Shown here piece by piece: positions 1-12,106 of a DNA stretch of 64,000 bases. A model generated the notes under the pieces. It saw only the letters and a list, made by a program, of their open reading frames with translations. It had not been told where the DNA came from and searched no databases. The stretch is taken from contig OU696591.1 in assembly GCA_916048095.2 (NCBI GenBank), positions 257,001 to 321,000 of the forward strand, written 5' to 3'. Made by a program: the position numbers and the translations under genes. Position 1 is the stretch's first letter, and every line of letters starts with the position of its first letter. Source of the DNA: Sacculina carcini. Taxonomy: Eukaryota > Arthropoda > Thecostraca > Sacculinidae.

Positions 1-320
1 TTTGTATCTGTATGTGTGTCAGTGTATTTGTGTGTATCTGTCTGTGTATGTGTGTGTGTGTTCGTTTGTATCTGCGGGTGTGTGTGTTTGCGGGTATCTG
101 TCTGTGTATGTGTTTGTTTGTTTGTGTCTGTGTGTGTTTATGTGTTTGTTTGTTTGTGTGTGTGTGTCTGCGTGTGTCTCAGGGTGTGTTTGTGTGTGTG
201 TGGGTGTATGTATGTCAGTGTATGTTTGTGTATGCGTGTATTTGTGTGTGTTTGTGTTTGCGTCTGTCTCTGTGTGCGTGTGTGTGTGTGTGCGAGTGTG
301 TGTATGTGTTTGTGTGTGTA

Positions 321-357
<37 letters not shown>

Positions 358-440
358 ATTTGCGTGTGTCTCAGGGTGTGTTTGCGTCTGTCTCTGTGTG
401 TGTGTCTGTGCGAGTGTGTGTGTGTCTGTGTCACCTTGTA
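1..440. repeat. Degenerate TG-rich microsatellite
   Basis: Imperfect (TG)n with interspersed TGTATTTG, TGTCTG and GCGAG variants fills the left edge. Long open frames across it are Cys/Val or His/Thr artefacts of the dinucleotide repeat. It probably lies in an upstream intron of VPS35, whose C-terminal exons follow on the same strand. Confidence 0.9.
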
Positions 441-618
441 AATTATAGAATATTGTAGATTTAATTTTATTGTCGTACACTAAAACACTAAGCAGTTTAC
501 AAACAAAACAGACAGCGTGTGAGAAATACGAACATTTTTGTAGACGCAAGTGCGTGTGTACTAATTGTGCGTGCGTGTGTACATTCAGCACTAATTTCAC
601 TGGACAAATGGAACAAAA

Positions 619-712
619 GGCACATATATGTGCGATTTCAACACATATATGTACGATTTCAACACATATATGTACGATTTCAACACATATATGTACGATT
701 TCAACACATATG
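619..712. repeat. 21-bp tandem repeat, four copies
   Basis: Four near-identical 21-bp units, each containing ACACATATATGT then ACGATTTCA, run in tandem. The unit carries the palindrome ACATATATGT. The array abuts the 5' boundary of the LINE fragment that follows. Confidence 0.85.
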
Positions 713-726
713 TGTGTGTGTGTATT

Positions 727-1204
727 ATTAGTAAAGCTTGTCGTCTAATCTGCAATCTCCCTGCTGGCTCTCATATCTCTCCCTATCTACAAAAATTGGG
801 ACTTCTCCCTATTAAGGCGCTTATTGACTACCGCATCTGTTTGATCATCCATTCCACTCTTATTCTCCGTAGGCCCTCGTACTTATTTGAACTTCTATCC
901 TTCAAGAAATCTACTCGTACACTTAGGTCAACTGATGATTCTCGTCTCTTACTGGAACCTGCTTTTCCTTCTAGACATACTCACTATAATCGTTGTCTCT
1001 CTATCTTAGGGCCCCGTATTTACAATAAGCTCTCCCCAACACTACGTTCTATCAATTCTATCCCTGTTTTCAAAAAACACCTGAAGAAATTATTCATGGT
1101 GAAATCGTATTATACTCTAGAGAACATTGTCTATATTTGTGATGATTATAAGGTGTAGATTTTCTCTCTTTCTTTACCTTTGACTTTCTGTGTGTGTGTG
1201 GCTA

Positions 1205-1235
<31 letters not shown>

Positions 1236-1297
1236 GCAGCGCCCTAGAGACCTTATAGGTGTAGGGCGCTATATAAATATCTACCTAATGTAATGTT
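727..1297 (+). mobile_element. LINE 3' fragment (reverse transcriptase C-terminus plus 3' UTR)
   Basis: An open stretch of about 140 codons (727-1158) reads like the C-terminal region after the RT domain of CR1/L2/Jockey-group LINEs. It has the blocks LGLLPIKALIDYRI, RHTHYNRCLSILGPRIYN and FKKHLKKLF. The stop is followed by a 3' UTR ending in a stem GCGCCCTA / TAGGGCGC and TATATAAATATC (about 1240-1297). The same type of 3' end occurs on five other copies in the window. The fragment is truncated at the 5' side and sits in a VPS35 intron, sense to the gene. Confidence 0.75.
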
Positions 1298-1321
1298 ACG
1301 TGTGTGTGTGTGTGTGTGCAG

Positions 1322-1879
1322 TTACGCGACGGGAAGCGAGTGTTGGAGTGTTTGAAGAAGGCGGTACGTGTGGCGGGTCAGTGTATGGATGTGGTGGTAC
1401 AGTGTCAACTGCTGGTGGAAATTATCAACTGTATGTTCTACTTCTTCTCGGCCGGCAACTCAGAGGTGCCTCCATCACTCACGCACATGCATTGTGCACC
1501 GCTGTGGCACTGTATCTCACCACCAACCATGCCCGACTAGCTCACAAACAAACAGTTTTAATAAAACACAGAGAAACATCTCAATATTAAGGCACCTTTT
1601 TGCTAAATTATAGGTGATTTTGGTGAAATATTTGCACACAAATGCACAGTAGAATAGCAGTAGAATTAAACGGAGGCAGTGTTGTTGTGGATGACGGCCA
1701 GACTAATATGCTGCCACAGCCAGGCCGTCTCTCGCGGTATCTTAATGCTACGGTATCTTGCGTTCTACTAGTTTGATGAGCTCTTTCATTCACGCCGGCT
1801 CGCTCAACTACCAGCGAGTTCGTCGCTCGGACTGTGCGTGTTTAATATGTTGTGTACCAGTCTTGTGCCCTAATCAAGT

Positions 1880-1913
<34 letters not shown>

Positions 1914-2102
1914 CAGATATCGGTGGAGTTGTTGAACCAGTTGTTGGAGAAAGTTCGCCAGGATCTTGATAATCTTGATGTGGGCAGTGAAGAGACTGGA
2001 CAAATTCGTTCTCACTTCAACAACACACTGGCTCACATGCGACACACAGCGTCATCTGGTGGCAGTAATGTCAACTACAGCGGCCTGCTGTACGACCAGT
2101 GA
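1322..2102 (+). CDS. VPS35: VPS35, last two coding exons
   Basis: This is the C-terminus of VPS35, the core scaffold of the retromer complex that recycles cargo from endosomes to the Golgi and plasma membrane. Exon 1322-1465 encodes RVLECLKKAVRVAGQCMD and then LLVEIINCMFYFF; exon 1917-2102 encodes SVELLNQLLEKVRQDL, then EETGQIRSHFNNTLAHMR and the stop. These match the helical tail of VPS35 that binds VPS29, including the family pattern LNQL-K-R-DL and HF-NTL-H-R. Both exons are in phase 0, with acceptors (TG)nCAG and (TG)nTCAG and donor GAG|GTGCCT. The rest of the gene lies to the left of the window. The terminal residues GGSNVNYSGLLYDQ are lineage-specific. Confidence 0.93.
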
Positions 2103-2788
2103 GATCCTGTCATTCCTTCCACTCTCTCTCTCATATTTCCTCCTAGCAACATTCCACTCTGCCTTCTTCCAGTATTGTTTATTTACTGCGCTCATCAAAT
2201 ATCCCCCCCCACTTTCCTACACCATCACTCTCAAGCGCATGTGTATGTGTGTGTATATGTGTGTGTGTGCCTGTAGGCTCAGCCAATTATCTGAGACTGC
2301 ACACACACACATACATACACATACACGAATATGCACTAATTGGTGCGCGTGTGTATCATGTTTTCCGTGTAAACCCGCCTCTGGTCGTGTGTGTATCTGT
2401 GTGTGTGTGTGTGTGTGTACAAGAGGAACATATAATGTGTGAACGGTGATTAATACCAGTGCTGCAAACTGGGTGTATACATCCGCGTGTTAAATCCACC
2501 ACAATACAACTGTGTATGTGTGTTGATATATTGTGATTGCTGGTTTTGTTATCTCGTGCATTATGGGCACACGGTATTCCGCGCTGGTTTATTATCGGTC
2601 GGCTTTTAACGGCGTGTTTTTGCAGTGAAGGCGAGTGCTAGTTCTGTTCTGCCCCGCCGTGCGCCAGTATACATGATGTTAATGGCATGAGTATCCGCTT
2701 TGCTCCACCAAATGATAGTTTGTGAGTTACGCTCTTATCCAATGTCTAACATAATTTGTTTTTATTGCGGCGTATCATATACCTGTCT

Positions 2789-2794
2789 AATAAA
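2789..2794 (+). other. Polyadenylation signal, likely for VPS35
   Basis: An AATAAA hexamer lies about 690 bp after the VPS35 stop and before the end of the convergent gene. Its use is inferred from position. Confidence 0.45.
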
Positions 2795-3080
2795 GAGTAT
2801 ATTATTTGCTCAAGGCGGATGATGTTTGTGAGTTGGTGCTATCAAGTGACATGCACGTGGTAACTGCCTGCAGGCACTGATATCGTCAGAGATAAGTTAC
2901 GGCGGTGTGCGTGTGTGTATTTGTTGCTAATCTTGCGCTATGCTTCTGTGCATATATGCTAGTTGTATATGGCTTGTTTGGCAAATATATGCATATTCAC
3001 GGGCGGTGTCAGTGGTTTGTTGCATGGCTGGCGCGGTAGTGAAGGTGCAGTTGCTTGTTGAACACGTGCAAACGCAGTGT

Positions 3081-5982
3081 TTATGTGGCGCCTCCGTCAA
3101 CCAGCTCAGTTTCAGCGTTGGCTAGTCGAAATCGTGCGGCTCGCTGTGTCATGTTGAATGGCTGCAGTGATGGCGGCCAGCGTCCCTTCTGCTTGCCTCT
3201 AGATGACAGTCTGGCCTCGAACACTGTGGCTTCGTCGACTCCTTTAATGCCGATCCTGGACAGGTCGGAGTAGGGCACTCCCACGGTGATAACTTGGTTT
3301 GAGTGGTAGAAAAAGCGCCAGATTCCGCGGTGTTGTCCTCGGTCGTCCAGGTCCCACAGATTCAAGCAACTGGCCACCTTCCTCCACACGGCCGTATCGT
3401 CTGCGCTGGTCATTTTTATGTAGAGAATGTATGGCGTAGTGGAACGTTTTCTAGGCACCAACTCACTGCACTTGGAGTTGTTTCCATTGGCTTTAATTGG
3501 TGTGCCGCTTTTGAGCAGCTCAACCAGGTGTCCTTCGTATCTGTGGTAGACCATATTGTTCACGTTGGACAGTTTGACGTCAGGCTCAGTGTTGAGTGCG
3601 TGGTCATAATAGTATTTCAACTGCATCAGGGCGCCCACGTGTTTGCCTTCGAATCCAAAGTGGTACGTTCTGGAAATATCCGGTATTATACAGTCGCGTC
3701 CTTTACGGAAATCTGGCAGGCGGAACATGACATCCCAGTCGAAAGCCATCCATGGTGGAGGCCACACAGGAATCATTTCCTCGTAGAAAAATGATCTTGT
3801 CAACATCCAGCCCAGACCCGGGAGGAAGCCGACTCTGTAGAGCATTGTAGGATCACCCACCGAGTGGTTGTAGCCATGGTCGTTCCACGCTGAAATGCAG
3901 TATAAACTCGGATCGATGTCTAGAAGATGGTGAGTCTGATGGAAGTAGTAGAGAAAATCCGGCGAAACTTCTAGATCTTCCTCCAGAATAACCAACTTGG
4001 ACGTTGTGGGAAATTTTTGGAACGCAGTCTCAATAGCGTATCGGTAGTTGTTGGCTATATCTCCCCGTGATAATTTTATGTCTTCGTCGTTTATGTATAT
4101 GTACTTGCTGATGTCAAGCATCTGGAGCAACTCAACAACTTCTTCGTTCTCTCCATCTATAAAAACTAGTATATTTGTCGAATTTACTCCTTTGTTCTTG
4201 AGCAATGAACTCAAACATCGGAACAAGTATCTCGGCCTATTACTTGCCAAAATAATCACAGGATATTCGAACAATGAGCCATCAATGAAAGGCGCATGTG
4301 ATGTTCTCAGAGGGAAAGGGTCTTTACAATCACACAGTTGCCGATATCCATCATGTTTCTTGCAAAATGCCTGTCTTGTCGGCGTCCACTGGTCGCCTTT
4401 GTGACCGCACGATACTACTGGATTGGTCCAGTGACGAGGCACATGCGCTGTCAGCTTCAGTGTGGGACTGGCAACTCCGTGTAGAAGGGCTGCCAGATTG
4501 AGACTGTATCCTTCAGACACGACGCCAACGTCCTTGATTGCCACCAAGCCGAACATGCTTCTTGCTTGTAGATCTGGAGCCCATCTGCTTCCTACGGCTT
4601 TCATCAGCTGTTCTCCGTGTTGATCCAGGGATATGGCAGACTCCGCGAGCACGCACAACACTAGCACCCGTCCTGACTGCGTGTGTGAGAACAACTCAGC
4701 CACGCTGAAGAAGGAGCCTGCTACGGTTGAGTCGTGGGCGTATGCTGTACCGGTCGTCTCTCCCGTGTCGGCGTTCAATGTAACAGCATACATGCCGTTC
4801 ATGTGCGATTTCCACGAGTAAGTGTATCCTGGTGGTGGAATCTGACGGTCTCGCTTATCTTCCAACAACACCGTCCTGCCGTTCAACTTCACTTGACACC
4901 TGTTTTCCGATGACAACACTTCGATATAGCACGGTCGTAACAGCGTGAACTCGCCGCCGTCCTCTTCATTGAACAGCGAGTGATGTCGCCAGTTAGCTTG
5001 ATGCAGTGTTGTCATGTTTCTGGTCAAATGAGGTGTGGGAGAGGGAGAGATGGCGCTGCTTCCTGCATCAAGCACTGATCCATCAGTTCTTGCAGTCAGT
5101 TGGATGTGTATCGAGCAGGCTAGAATGAGGCCGGCTGAAACATATATCAATCAGTGAATCTCAGTAACTCGCTGGGTGTCACGCCTCCTAACGTGATGTC
5201 ATATCTTCAACAAAGGTTACATCTCAAAAACTATATGTATGTGTAAGGTATATTGTGTGTATTTCACAGGTTTTACTTGGTTAGGTTGGGTTGACATTTG
5301 TAAAATGCTGAAACCGAATTGGGATTTGCTAAACAATGTTTGGCGTCATTTAGCTACGTTACCTCACGTCACATTCAATGTGTGGCTTCATTTAGCTACG
5401 CTACCTCACGTCACATTCAATTAATCGCGTTTTTTGCACTGTCTTTTTTGCATTGCATTTTTGCTCTAGTTTGCAATTTTTATCACGCGCGCATCCGCAT
5501 TACACCAAGTGTCTTGTCGAGTCTATCATTGGAACCCTGTCTTGGTATTGACCTGGGGTAGCATGCGTGTTTAAGAAGGTCATTTACCTCCTGATTTCAC
5601 GTGACCACTGGATATCGGCCAAATTATCAGGGATATTTGGGTATTTCTCTCGCAGACGTGGTGAGATCAGAAACGTGACTATGACTCAATATTACGACTC
5701 AAACCTGCAACAGTGTTCTATTTTGACAGAACGTCACCGAGTATATCTGCTTGTTGCCTTCTTAATCATTCATTTGCGCTCATTGTGGTGTAATTGCCTC
5801 AATATTATTGTTACTGTCAATTATTATTGGGGATGCGGGCGGGAAATTGTTGAGCAATTTTTGTATTGGCATTTAGAAGACTTCATCTATGTGTATGAAA
5901 TGGTACACTCACATTGACACACCCACTCACCTGAAATACGGGTGATAGGCCGGTGATGCCACGTGGTCACGTGTCGTTGCAT
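3081..5982 (-). CDS. POMGNT1: POMGNT1-like protein O-mannose beta-1,2-N-acetylglucosaminyltransferase
   Basis: This Golgi type II enzyme adds GlcNAc in beta-1,2 linkage to O-mannose on alpha-dystroglycan-type glycoproteins. I model two exons: 5931-5982 (17 codons plus 1 nt, donor CAG|GTGAGT) and 3081-5134 (acceptor TTTCAG). The phases fit and give about 701 aa, close to the 660 aa of vertebrate POMGNT1. A short basic N-terminus precedes a hydrophobic AGLILACSIHIQL anchor. An ILEI/stem domain spans about 95-235, with IPPPGYTYSWKSHMNGMYAV and later GRVLVLCVLAESAI. The GT13 catalytic domain spans about 305-600: PVIILASNRPRYLFRCLSSL, the metal/nucleotide EED at about 402-404 (LVILEEDLEVSPDF), SLYCISAWNDHGY, PGLGWMLTRSF and SRTYHFGFEGKHVG. 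The tail has CLNLWDLDDRGQHRGIWRFF and VGVPYSD, diagnostic of POMGNT1 rather than MGAT1. The first exon is supported only by phase and donor quality. Confidence 0.9.
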
Positions 5983-6123
5983 CACGTGTTACGTGCGACC
6001 GCCGCGTGCAGTGCTGGGGACGACCGGCTCTGCTGTGCTGATCCACCGTCCTTGACTGAATTACGGACGTTGACCTAGATGCACCTAGTCTCACCGCGTC
6101 CGTTATGCCTCCACGTGCGCACA

Positions 6124-6155
<32 letters not shown>

Positions 6156-6460
6156 ATGGATGAGTACTGCTTGGTTTATAGAAACAACAAACCCCGGCTT
6201 GTTAGGTCTCAGTTGGCGGTGATTTGTGGTTCTCTGCTAATATTTTTGTTGTGATTTTCACGATGTGTTTTGTTTTCACACCAAGATTTTCCGCAGAATG
6301 CATGTTTTTGTTAATTAGGCCGACCATTTGGACGGTTTAAAATCAAAAGCTGCGCTAAAGTTTCTGAAAGTTGTGCATAAAATTTCGCAGAGTTGTGACA
6401 TGACTTGTGAGACCGTAATACAATACTTAGTTTTGCATTTTCATGTTTATTTGTGATGCT
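5983..6460 (-). other. Likely 5' flank of the POMGNT1-like gene
   Basis: The 140 bp upstream of the modelled POMGNT1 start are comparatively rich in CpG and CACGTG-like motifs, followed by a short (TG)n at 6129-6154. No TATA box is evident. I see no coding sequence here. Confidence 0.3.
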
Positions 6461-6462
6461 GA

Positions 6463-6568
6463 ATTGACTGTATGTTAATGTTGAATTGACTGTATGTTAA
6501 TGTTGAATTCACTGTATGTTAATGTTGAATTGACTGTATGTTAATGTTGAATTGACTGTATGTTAATG
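6463..6568 (+). repeat. 22-bp tandem repeat
   Basis: About five copies of a 22-bp unit run in tandem: TTGAATTGACTGT followed by ATGTTAATG. Copies differ at single bases. The unit is unrelated to the 13-bp array that starts about 45 bp later. Confidence 0.9.
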
Positions 6569-6611
6569 TGAGGTCCAATCGTAATTCTTGCTGTATCAGC
6601 GTGACAATTCT

Positions 6612-7120
6612 TAAAGAAAACATTCACACAACACATTCACACAACACATTCACACAAGACATTCACCCAAGACATTCACACAACACCTTCACATTACACA
6701 TTCACAACACATTCACACAACACATTCACACAACACATTCACACAACACATTCACACAACACATTCACACAACACATTCACACAACACATTCACACAACA
6801 CATTCACACAACACATTCACACAACACATTCACACAACACATTCACACAACACATTCACACAACACATTCACACAAAACATTCACACAACACATTCACAC
6901 AACACATTTACACAACACATTCACACAACACATTCACACAACACATTCACACAAAACATTCACACAACACATTCACACAAAACATTCACAACACATTCAC
7001 ACAAAACATTCACACAACACATTCACACAACACATTCACACAACACATTTACACAACACATTCACACAACACATTCACAACACATTCACACAAAACATTC
7101 ACAACACATCAACACAAGAT
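6612..7120 (+). repeat. 13-bp minisatellite ACACATTCACACA
   Basis: About 39 copies of the 13-mer ACACATTCACACA occur, with sporadic 11-bp and T/A-substituted variants. The 13-bp period has no in-frame stop, so a 219-codon His/Thr/Ser open frame exists. It is not a credible protein. Confidence 0.93.
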
Positions 7121-8280
7121 ACTCACGTAGCCCAGTCATGCATTCAAAAACATTTGTATTGTATGTTTATATGTATTTGTATATGTTTATTTTTCCAGCT
7201 TGCATGATTTTCGTGAACGACGTGTAATATTGATTTTTATTCTTTTTTTCAACATCATCTGTTTTCTTCACAAAAATGCTATCAGTACTAATGTTTTATA
7301 TTTTGTTCAGCACTTTATACTTGATCTATTGTTTCACATGTAACCTCACAATTCGTGTAGTTTTTGCGACGCGCATATTGTGGGGTTTTCCTTTGGAAAG
7401 CTAGTTCTGTCTGGCTGACTGACTGGCTTGGGGACGGTGGTAATAGCAACGTTGACGGATCAACATCGTCTCCATCACTTCAACGACTATGCAATTAACC
7501 AGACAAAATTGCACGGAGTTGTTGAAATGATACGGACAACGCGATACATAGACTCTCACACACACACACACACACATACACACACACACACACATACACA
7601 CACACACACACATACACACACACCTGTCTGGAGAAGAGAGGTGGGGTACGTGTGAAAGTATTGAGCTGTCGCAACATCATCCTGCTGGATACGTATTTAC
7701 ACCAGCATCGACACGAGATATCAACAGTGTTCGATGGTGTCTGCCCAGGCAATTACTGATCAAGTGCTTTCAATGAGGCGATTACTGTGCCTGGTGATTA
7801 CTGTGCACAGTGTCGGCATTGGTCTAGCCTTTTGTCAAGCAGATTGGCAATATGTGTCGAGTGTTGGTGGTCGTGTCTTTGTCACCATGTGTGTTTGCTG
7901 GTTGGCCACCGCGGGTTACTGCCGGCGAGACGCGGGCTGATTGGAAAACTTCACCAATGTTGGTCTCGCTGGGCACTTATTCACCGTGTAGATATTTGCA
8001 CTGGCACCCCACCACAGCGCCGCCTGATTTAGCACATAACTTGTCACCCTACCTAATTGCGATTGGCAAAACTATAGGCTAAATTAATATCATATATAAG
8101 CTCGGCGTTGTTGTTGTCATATTGTTATCATTTATTTAATAACGTACTTGTTTATTTTTCATTGTTGTTCTTGTCATTTATTGAATCATATATTTATTGT
8201 TGATTGTTGATCTATATTGAGGAATGTTGGCGGAGTTATATTATGGAGTGTTATCGGATAAATTGTTTATTTTCATTTAT
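7121..8280. other. No gene recognised; contains a (CA)n tract
   Basis: Mostly unique AT-rich sequence with an interrupted (CA)n at 7556-7623. Open frames are short and unlike any family I know. Confidence 0.5.
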
Positions 8281-8440
8281 TTGTTTGTTTTAGAACTATC
8301 TTCCTCTCTGGAATTATTTACTTTTCAAGCTCTCTTTCTCTCTACAACCTATGTTCGCTTCCAGTACATGGGACCACCGCAGGGTGGTAATAGTGCTCGT
8401 ACTCTTCCCATGTGCTACTAAATTTTGCTGTAATTAATAA
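8281..8440 (+). mobile_element. Repeat fragment with hairpin, related to the sequence at 22.76-22.87 kb
   Basis: The block with GGACCACCGCAGGGTGGT and then CTCTTCCCATG recurs in reverse complement at about 22760-22870. It can fold: AGTACATGGGA pairs with TCCCATGTGCTACT and ACCACC pairs with GGTGGT. It ends in (AAT)n just before the truncated LINE. It looks like an interspersed-repeat fragment of unknown class. Confidence 0.5.
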
Positions 8441-8505
8441 TAATAATAATAATTAGTGAATGAAATACGATCGTCTTGTTGTATTGCTTGTGACCAACGT
8501 CGGCA

Positions 8506-9174
8506 GGCGGGGTAGTCATCACCTGCCACACGGAGGACGCTGCGAATCAAGCCGCCAAAAAACTTGAGGACGGCTTGGATGACGTAAGACTGAGTGTCCA
8601 CCAGCGCTCTCCCTCACTTCTACCGAAGATTACGCTGACAAATGTGCCTCCAACTTCTCCCGAGAAATTGATATCCTCTCTACGCCTGAAAAACCCCATC
8701 GTTTCGTCCGCCCCTGCCTCGCAGCTCAAAGTAATGTTCATTTACACTGCAAAAACGGGTTTGTCGCATGCAGTGCTGGCGGTTTCTCCGGAAGTTCGAC
8801 GTGCAATCAAGTCTGTCGGTGATCGGCTCTTCGTTGGCCTCCGCTGTTGTGTGGTGTACGACCGCTTCTGGGTTGTGCATTGCAGTCGGTGTGCTGGCCT
8901 GGGTCACCGTGCTGATCGCTGTCCGGCAGAAAACACCGTGACTTGTGGCTACTGTGCGGGCGCACATCAATCGTCGGCCTGTCAAAACCGCGATAGGGTC
9001 AAATGTGCAAACTGTTCCCGCCATTCGCGTCCATGTGACCACTCCTCTTTCTCATCGACCTGCCCCTCTTTCCTCGCTGTACGTGAATCGCTCCGTGCGC
9101 GCACCATTGTCGCCCCTCTCTCCTCACCCTCATCCAGTAATCTTCCCCTCTGCAACTCTTCCACTGCGTTTTGA
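8506..9174 (+). pseudogene. LINE-A ORF1 remnant, zinc-knuckle RNA-binding protein
   Basis: This is the C-terminal part of a gag-like ORF1 that would coat LINE RNA. From about 8506 the frame aligns with LINE-B ORF1. It contains three Cys/His clusters near the end: CSRCAGLGHRADRC, CGYCAGAHQSSAC and CANCSRHSRPCDH. The N-terminal PHD finger seen in LINE-B is missing through 5' truncation. The frame closes at TGA 9172-9174 and continues open in the same frame into ORF2. Confidence 0.85.
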
Positions 9175-9177
9175 CTA
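9172..9177 (+). promoter_or_regulatory. Candidate readthrough stop, UGA CUA (LINE-A)
   Basis: TGA followed by CTA separates ORF1 from ORF2 with no frame change. UGA-CUA is an established leaky stop context. The next ATG in ORF2 lies inside the endonuclease domain, so ORF2 lacks its own usable start. The same hexamer stands at the same place in LINE-B. Confidence 0.65.
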
Positions 9178-12106
9178 ACTGACCGTCCTCCGCCATTTAT
9201 CCCTCCCACTGTATTGTCTACCACTCTCTCTTCTCCTCCGCTTGCCTCCACTTCTCTTTCCACCGTTCCTTCAATTTCTATTGGCCTACAAAACATTCGC
9301 TCAGCCCGCAACAAATCCTCACTAATTTCTGATCTCTTGTCTCGCCACAACCTTTCTATTCTGTTTCTCACTGAGACATGGCTACTTCAATGCGATGTGC
9401 CAGTGTTTTTGGCCCAACTCCCATCATCCTACAACCTAATGCATGTCTGTCGCTCCTCCTCAAATTCTTCTAAAACTTCGGGTGGCGGTGTCGGCGTTAT
9501 TTTTAATTCTTCTCTAGGTATTTCCTTACTTTCTGATCTTTCATTCACATCAATGTCATTTGAGTACATCGCTACTTCTCTGTTTCTGCCTGCGTCGCCT
9601 AAGCTGGGCCTACTGCTTGCCTACCGCCATAATAACCCAGGCTCATCTTCTCAATTTATCTCTGACTTTGACACCCTTATTTCGTATTTTTTCCAACATT
9701 TTCACGATAATTTTATTATTCTTGGGGACTTTAATTTCTGGGTGGACTGTCCCCTATCACAGCCCTATGCTTCTGATTTTCTTTCTTTACTTGAATCTTG
9801 GGGTCTTTCTGTTATAAATTCGGGTATTACTCATACTTCAGGCCACACTCTCGATCTTCTCATTTGTACAGCTTCATCCGCAAATTTAATTCTTCCCGGT
9901 CTGCTTACTTTCCCACCTGATGCCACCACATCCGATCATAGCTTCATTTCATTTGCTTTAAAACATCACAAACTGGCTTCTACACACTCACCAAAAACCT
10001 ACTATGCACGTGATTACAGTAACTTCGACTCTTCCTATTTCTCTCTCCTCGTTTCTTCTTCTCTCTCTCCCACTATTTACAATTTTATTCCCCCTTCATC
10101 CATCTCACACTTCATAAATGAATCTTTGTGTGATATTAATGAGGTTCTGTTCCCACTGCGCCGCCGCGTGATAAAGTCCTCTGTCTCGCCACTTCCGTGG
10201 TTAAATTCGGACTTACGCCACTTACGTGCAGAGACCCGTGCCCATGAACGACGTTGGCGCCGATTTCGCACTGAGTCCAACTGGCTATCTTTTTGCGACT
10301 CTCGCAATAGTTTTCTTTCCTCTCTCGATCTTGCAAAATCTGTATATTATAAAGATAAGCTTTCATCCCGCTCAAATTCCTCTGACTCCAGGTGGCACAC
10401 CCTGAAATCTATCACCGGTTTTTCCAAATCGGCTCCTTGCTCTATTTCTGCGTCATGTTTTTCATCTTTTTTCTGCGATAAACTTATCTTCGCCAGATCA
10501 AAGCTTCCTTCATCCTCCCTTCCTCTAACTTTTTCGTCCTCAAATACTTCCCTCGATGCCTTCTCACCTATCACACCTGCGATGACAATCAAGCTTCTAA
10601 CTAAGCTACAAAAATCCAGGTGCCCCTCTGATCCAATCAACTTTCGTGTTCTCTCTGACTCCATCTTTCTGCTTGCTCCTGTGCTTACCCATCTTGTAAA
10701 TACTTCTTTTCTTCATGGAAATTTCCTAGCATCTAAACACGCCCATGTCTCACCTATTCTAAAAAAACCTTCCCTTGACTCCTCCATCCCCAGCAATTTC
10801 AGACCTATTTCTTTGCTTCCTCTTCCCTCCAAGCTTCTTGAGGCTGCCATTCTTCCTCAGCTCCGTCCTTGCATATATTCGGCCCTAGATCCATGTCAAT
10901 CTGGTTTCGTTTCCGGGCACTCAACTGAAACTCTGCTCCTCTCTCTGCTTAATGATATACTTGCTTCTTTTTCCGTGGGTAATTCTGTGCTTTTCATTTC
11001 GCTTGACTTTTCTTCCGCTTTTGACCTTGTGAACCACTCCATCCTCCGCCAGGATCTACGGCATGCCGGTCTTTCTTCCTCCGCGCTGTCTCTATTGTCA
11101 TCCTATCTTGCTGATCGGTCATTTTCGGTACGCTGTAACTCCGAATATTCATCTTCTTCTCCTATTATTTCGGGTGTTCCCCAAGGCTCTCTTCTCGGTC
11201 CTCTTTTGTTTAATCTTTATGTTTCTTCTCTTTGTCCGATCCTCCGCACCTATCCTATATCTTTCCACATTTATGCGGATGATATCCAAATTTATTTCCC
11301 TTTTTCGTCCTCTAACAGTTATCTCATCGACCAACTTCTATCCAACATTGCTGCCTGGGCGACCTCCAGAGATCTCCTCTTGAATCCCGATAAGACAGAG
11401 TATATTTTATTTCACCCTCCTAGGATATCTCAGAACTGTCTTCATTTGTCCCTCTCCTCTCATATTCGTAGTTTGGGCATTGTCTTTGATCCTTCACTTG
11501 ATTTCTCCAAACATCTTTCAAACCTTACTCGATCCTGTCGATTCATCCTGCGCCAACTCTACCCTATACGCCGACACATCGACGAATCCTCTGCACTGCT
11601 TCTTGTTAATTCCTATATCTTCTCCCGTCTCGACTATTGCAATTCTCTATTTTTTCACCTACCTCAAAAATATCTCCTCTCTTCGATCCCTTCAGTCAAT
11701 CATTAACTTTTCCTGTCGATTCGTTTTGCGTCTTCCACCTAGGACACCAACCTCTGTACATATTCGGCAACTAGGCTGGCTGCCAGTCCCTTCGAGGATC
11801 CATCATAAGCTCTGCTGTCTTGTATATAAACTTCTTCACTCGCCTTCTCCCCCTTCCTACTTACTTACCCTCCTACAGTGTAACGAGCGACCTTCCAGTC
11901 GTCGTCCTGTACCTCTTGTTTCTCCTCCTGCTCTTCATGAGTCAAACTGGTCAGCCAAGTCTTTCTACTTTTCTGCTCCCCGTCTTTACAATCAACTTCC
12001 TCCTCATGTCCTGGAGCAAAAATCATACTCCTCATTCTCTTCTGCTCTGCAAAAATTTTTGCTATCTTTGCCCACACCTCTAACTCCTCCATTCCGAAAG
12101 CACTAA
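9175..12106 (+). pseudogene. LINE-A ORF2, endonuclease-reverse transcriptase, frameshifted
   Basis: An APE-type endonuclease is followed by a reverse transcriptase. Endonuclease motifs are LQNIRSARNKSS, LTETWL, ILGDFNFWVD and SDHSFISF. RT motifs are NFRPISLLPLPSKLLE, SGFVSGHST, LDFSSAFDLVNH, GVPQGSLLGPLLFNLY and the catalytic YADD at 11272-11283. The frame breaks near 11666-11670, where CCTCAAAAATATC carries five A where six would keep frame with LINE-B. The C-terminal part continues at +1 (SIINFSCRFVLRLPPRTPT onward) to a stop at 12104-12106. The copy is therefore probably dead, but young enough to remain open elsewhere. Confidence 0.88.

Noticed and set aside
3303..3794. 163-codon plus-strand frame
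   Set aside because: Antisense shadow of the POMGNT1 catalytic domain.
5927..6124. 65-codon minus-strand frame at the POMGNT1 first exon
   Set aside because: Its phase at the CAG|GTGAGT donor does not fit the acceptor at 5134; the frame starting at 5982 does.
6568..7227. 219-codon His/Thr/Ser open frame
   Set aside because: It follows a 13-bp satellite exactly and has no start context or homology.
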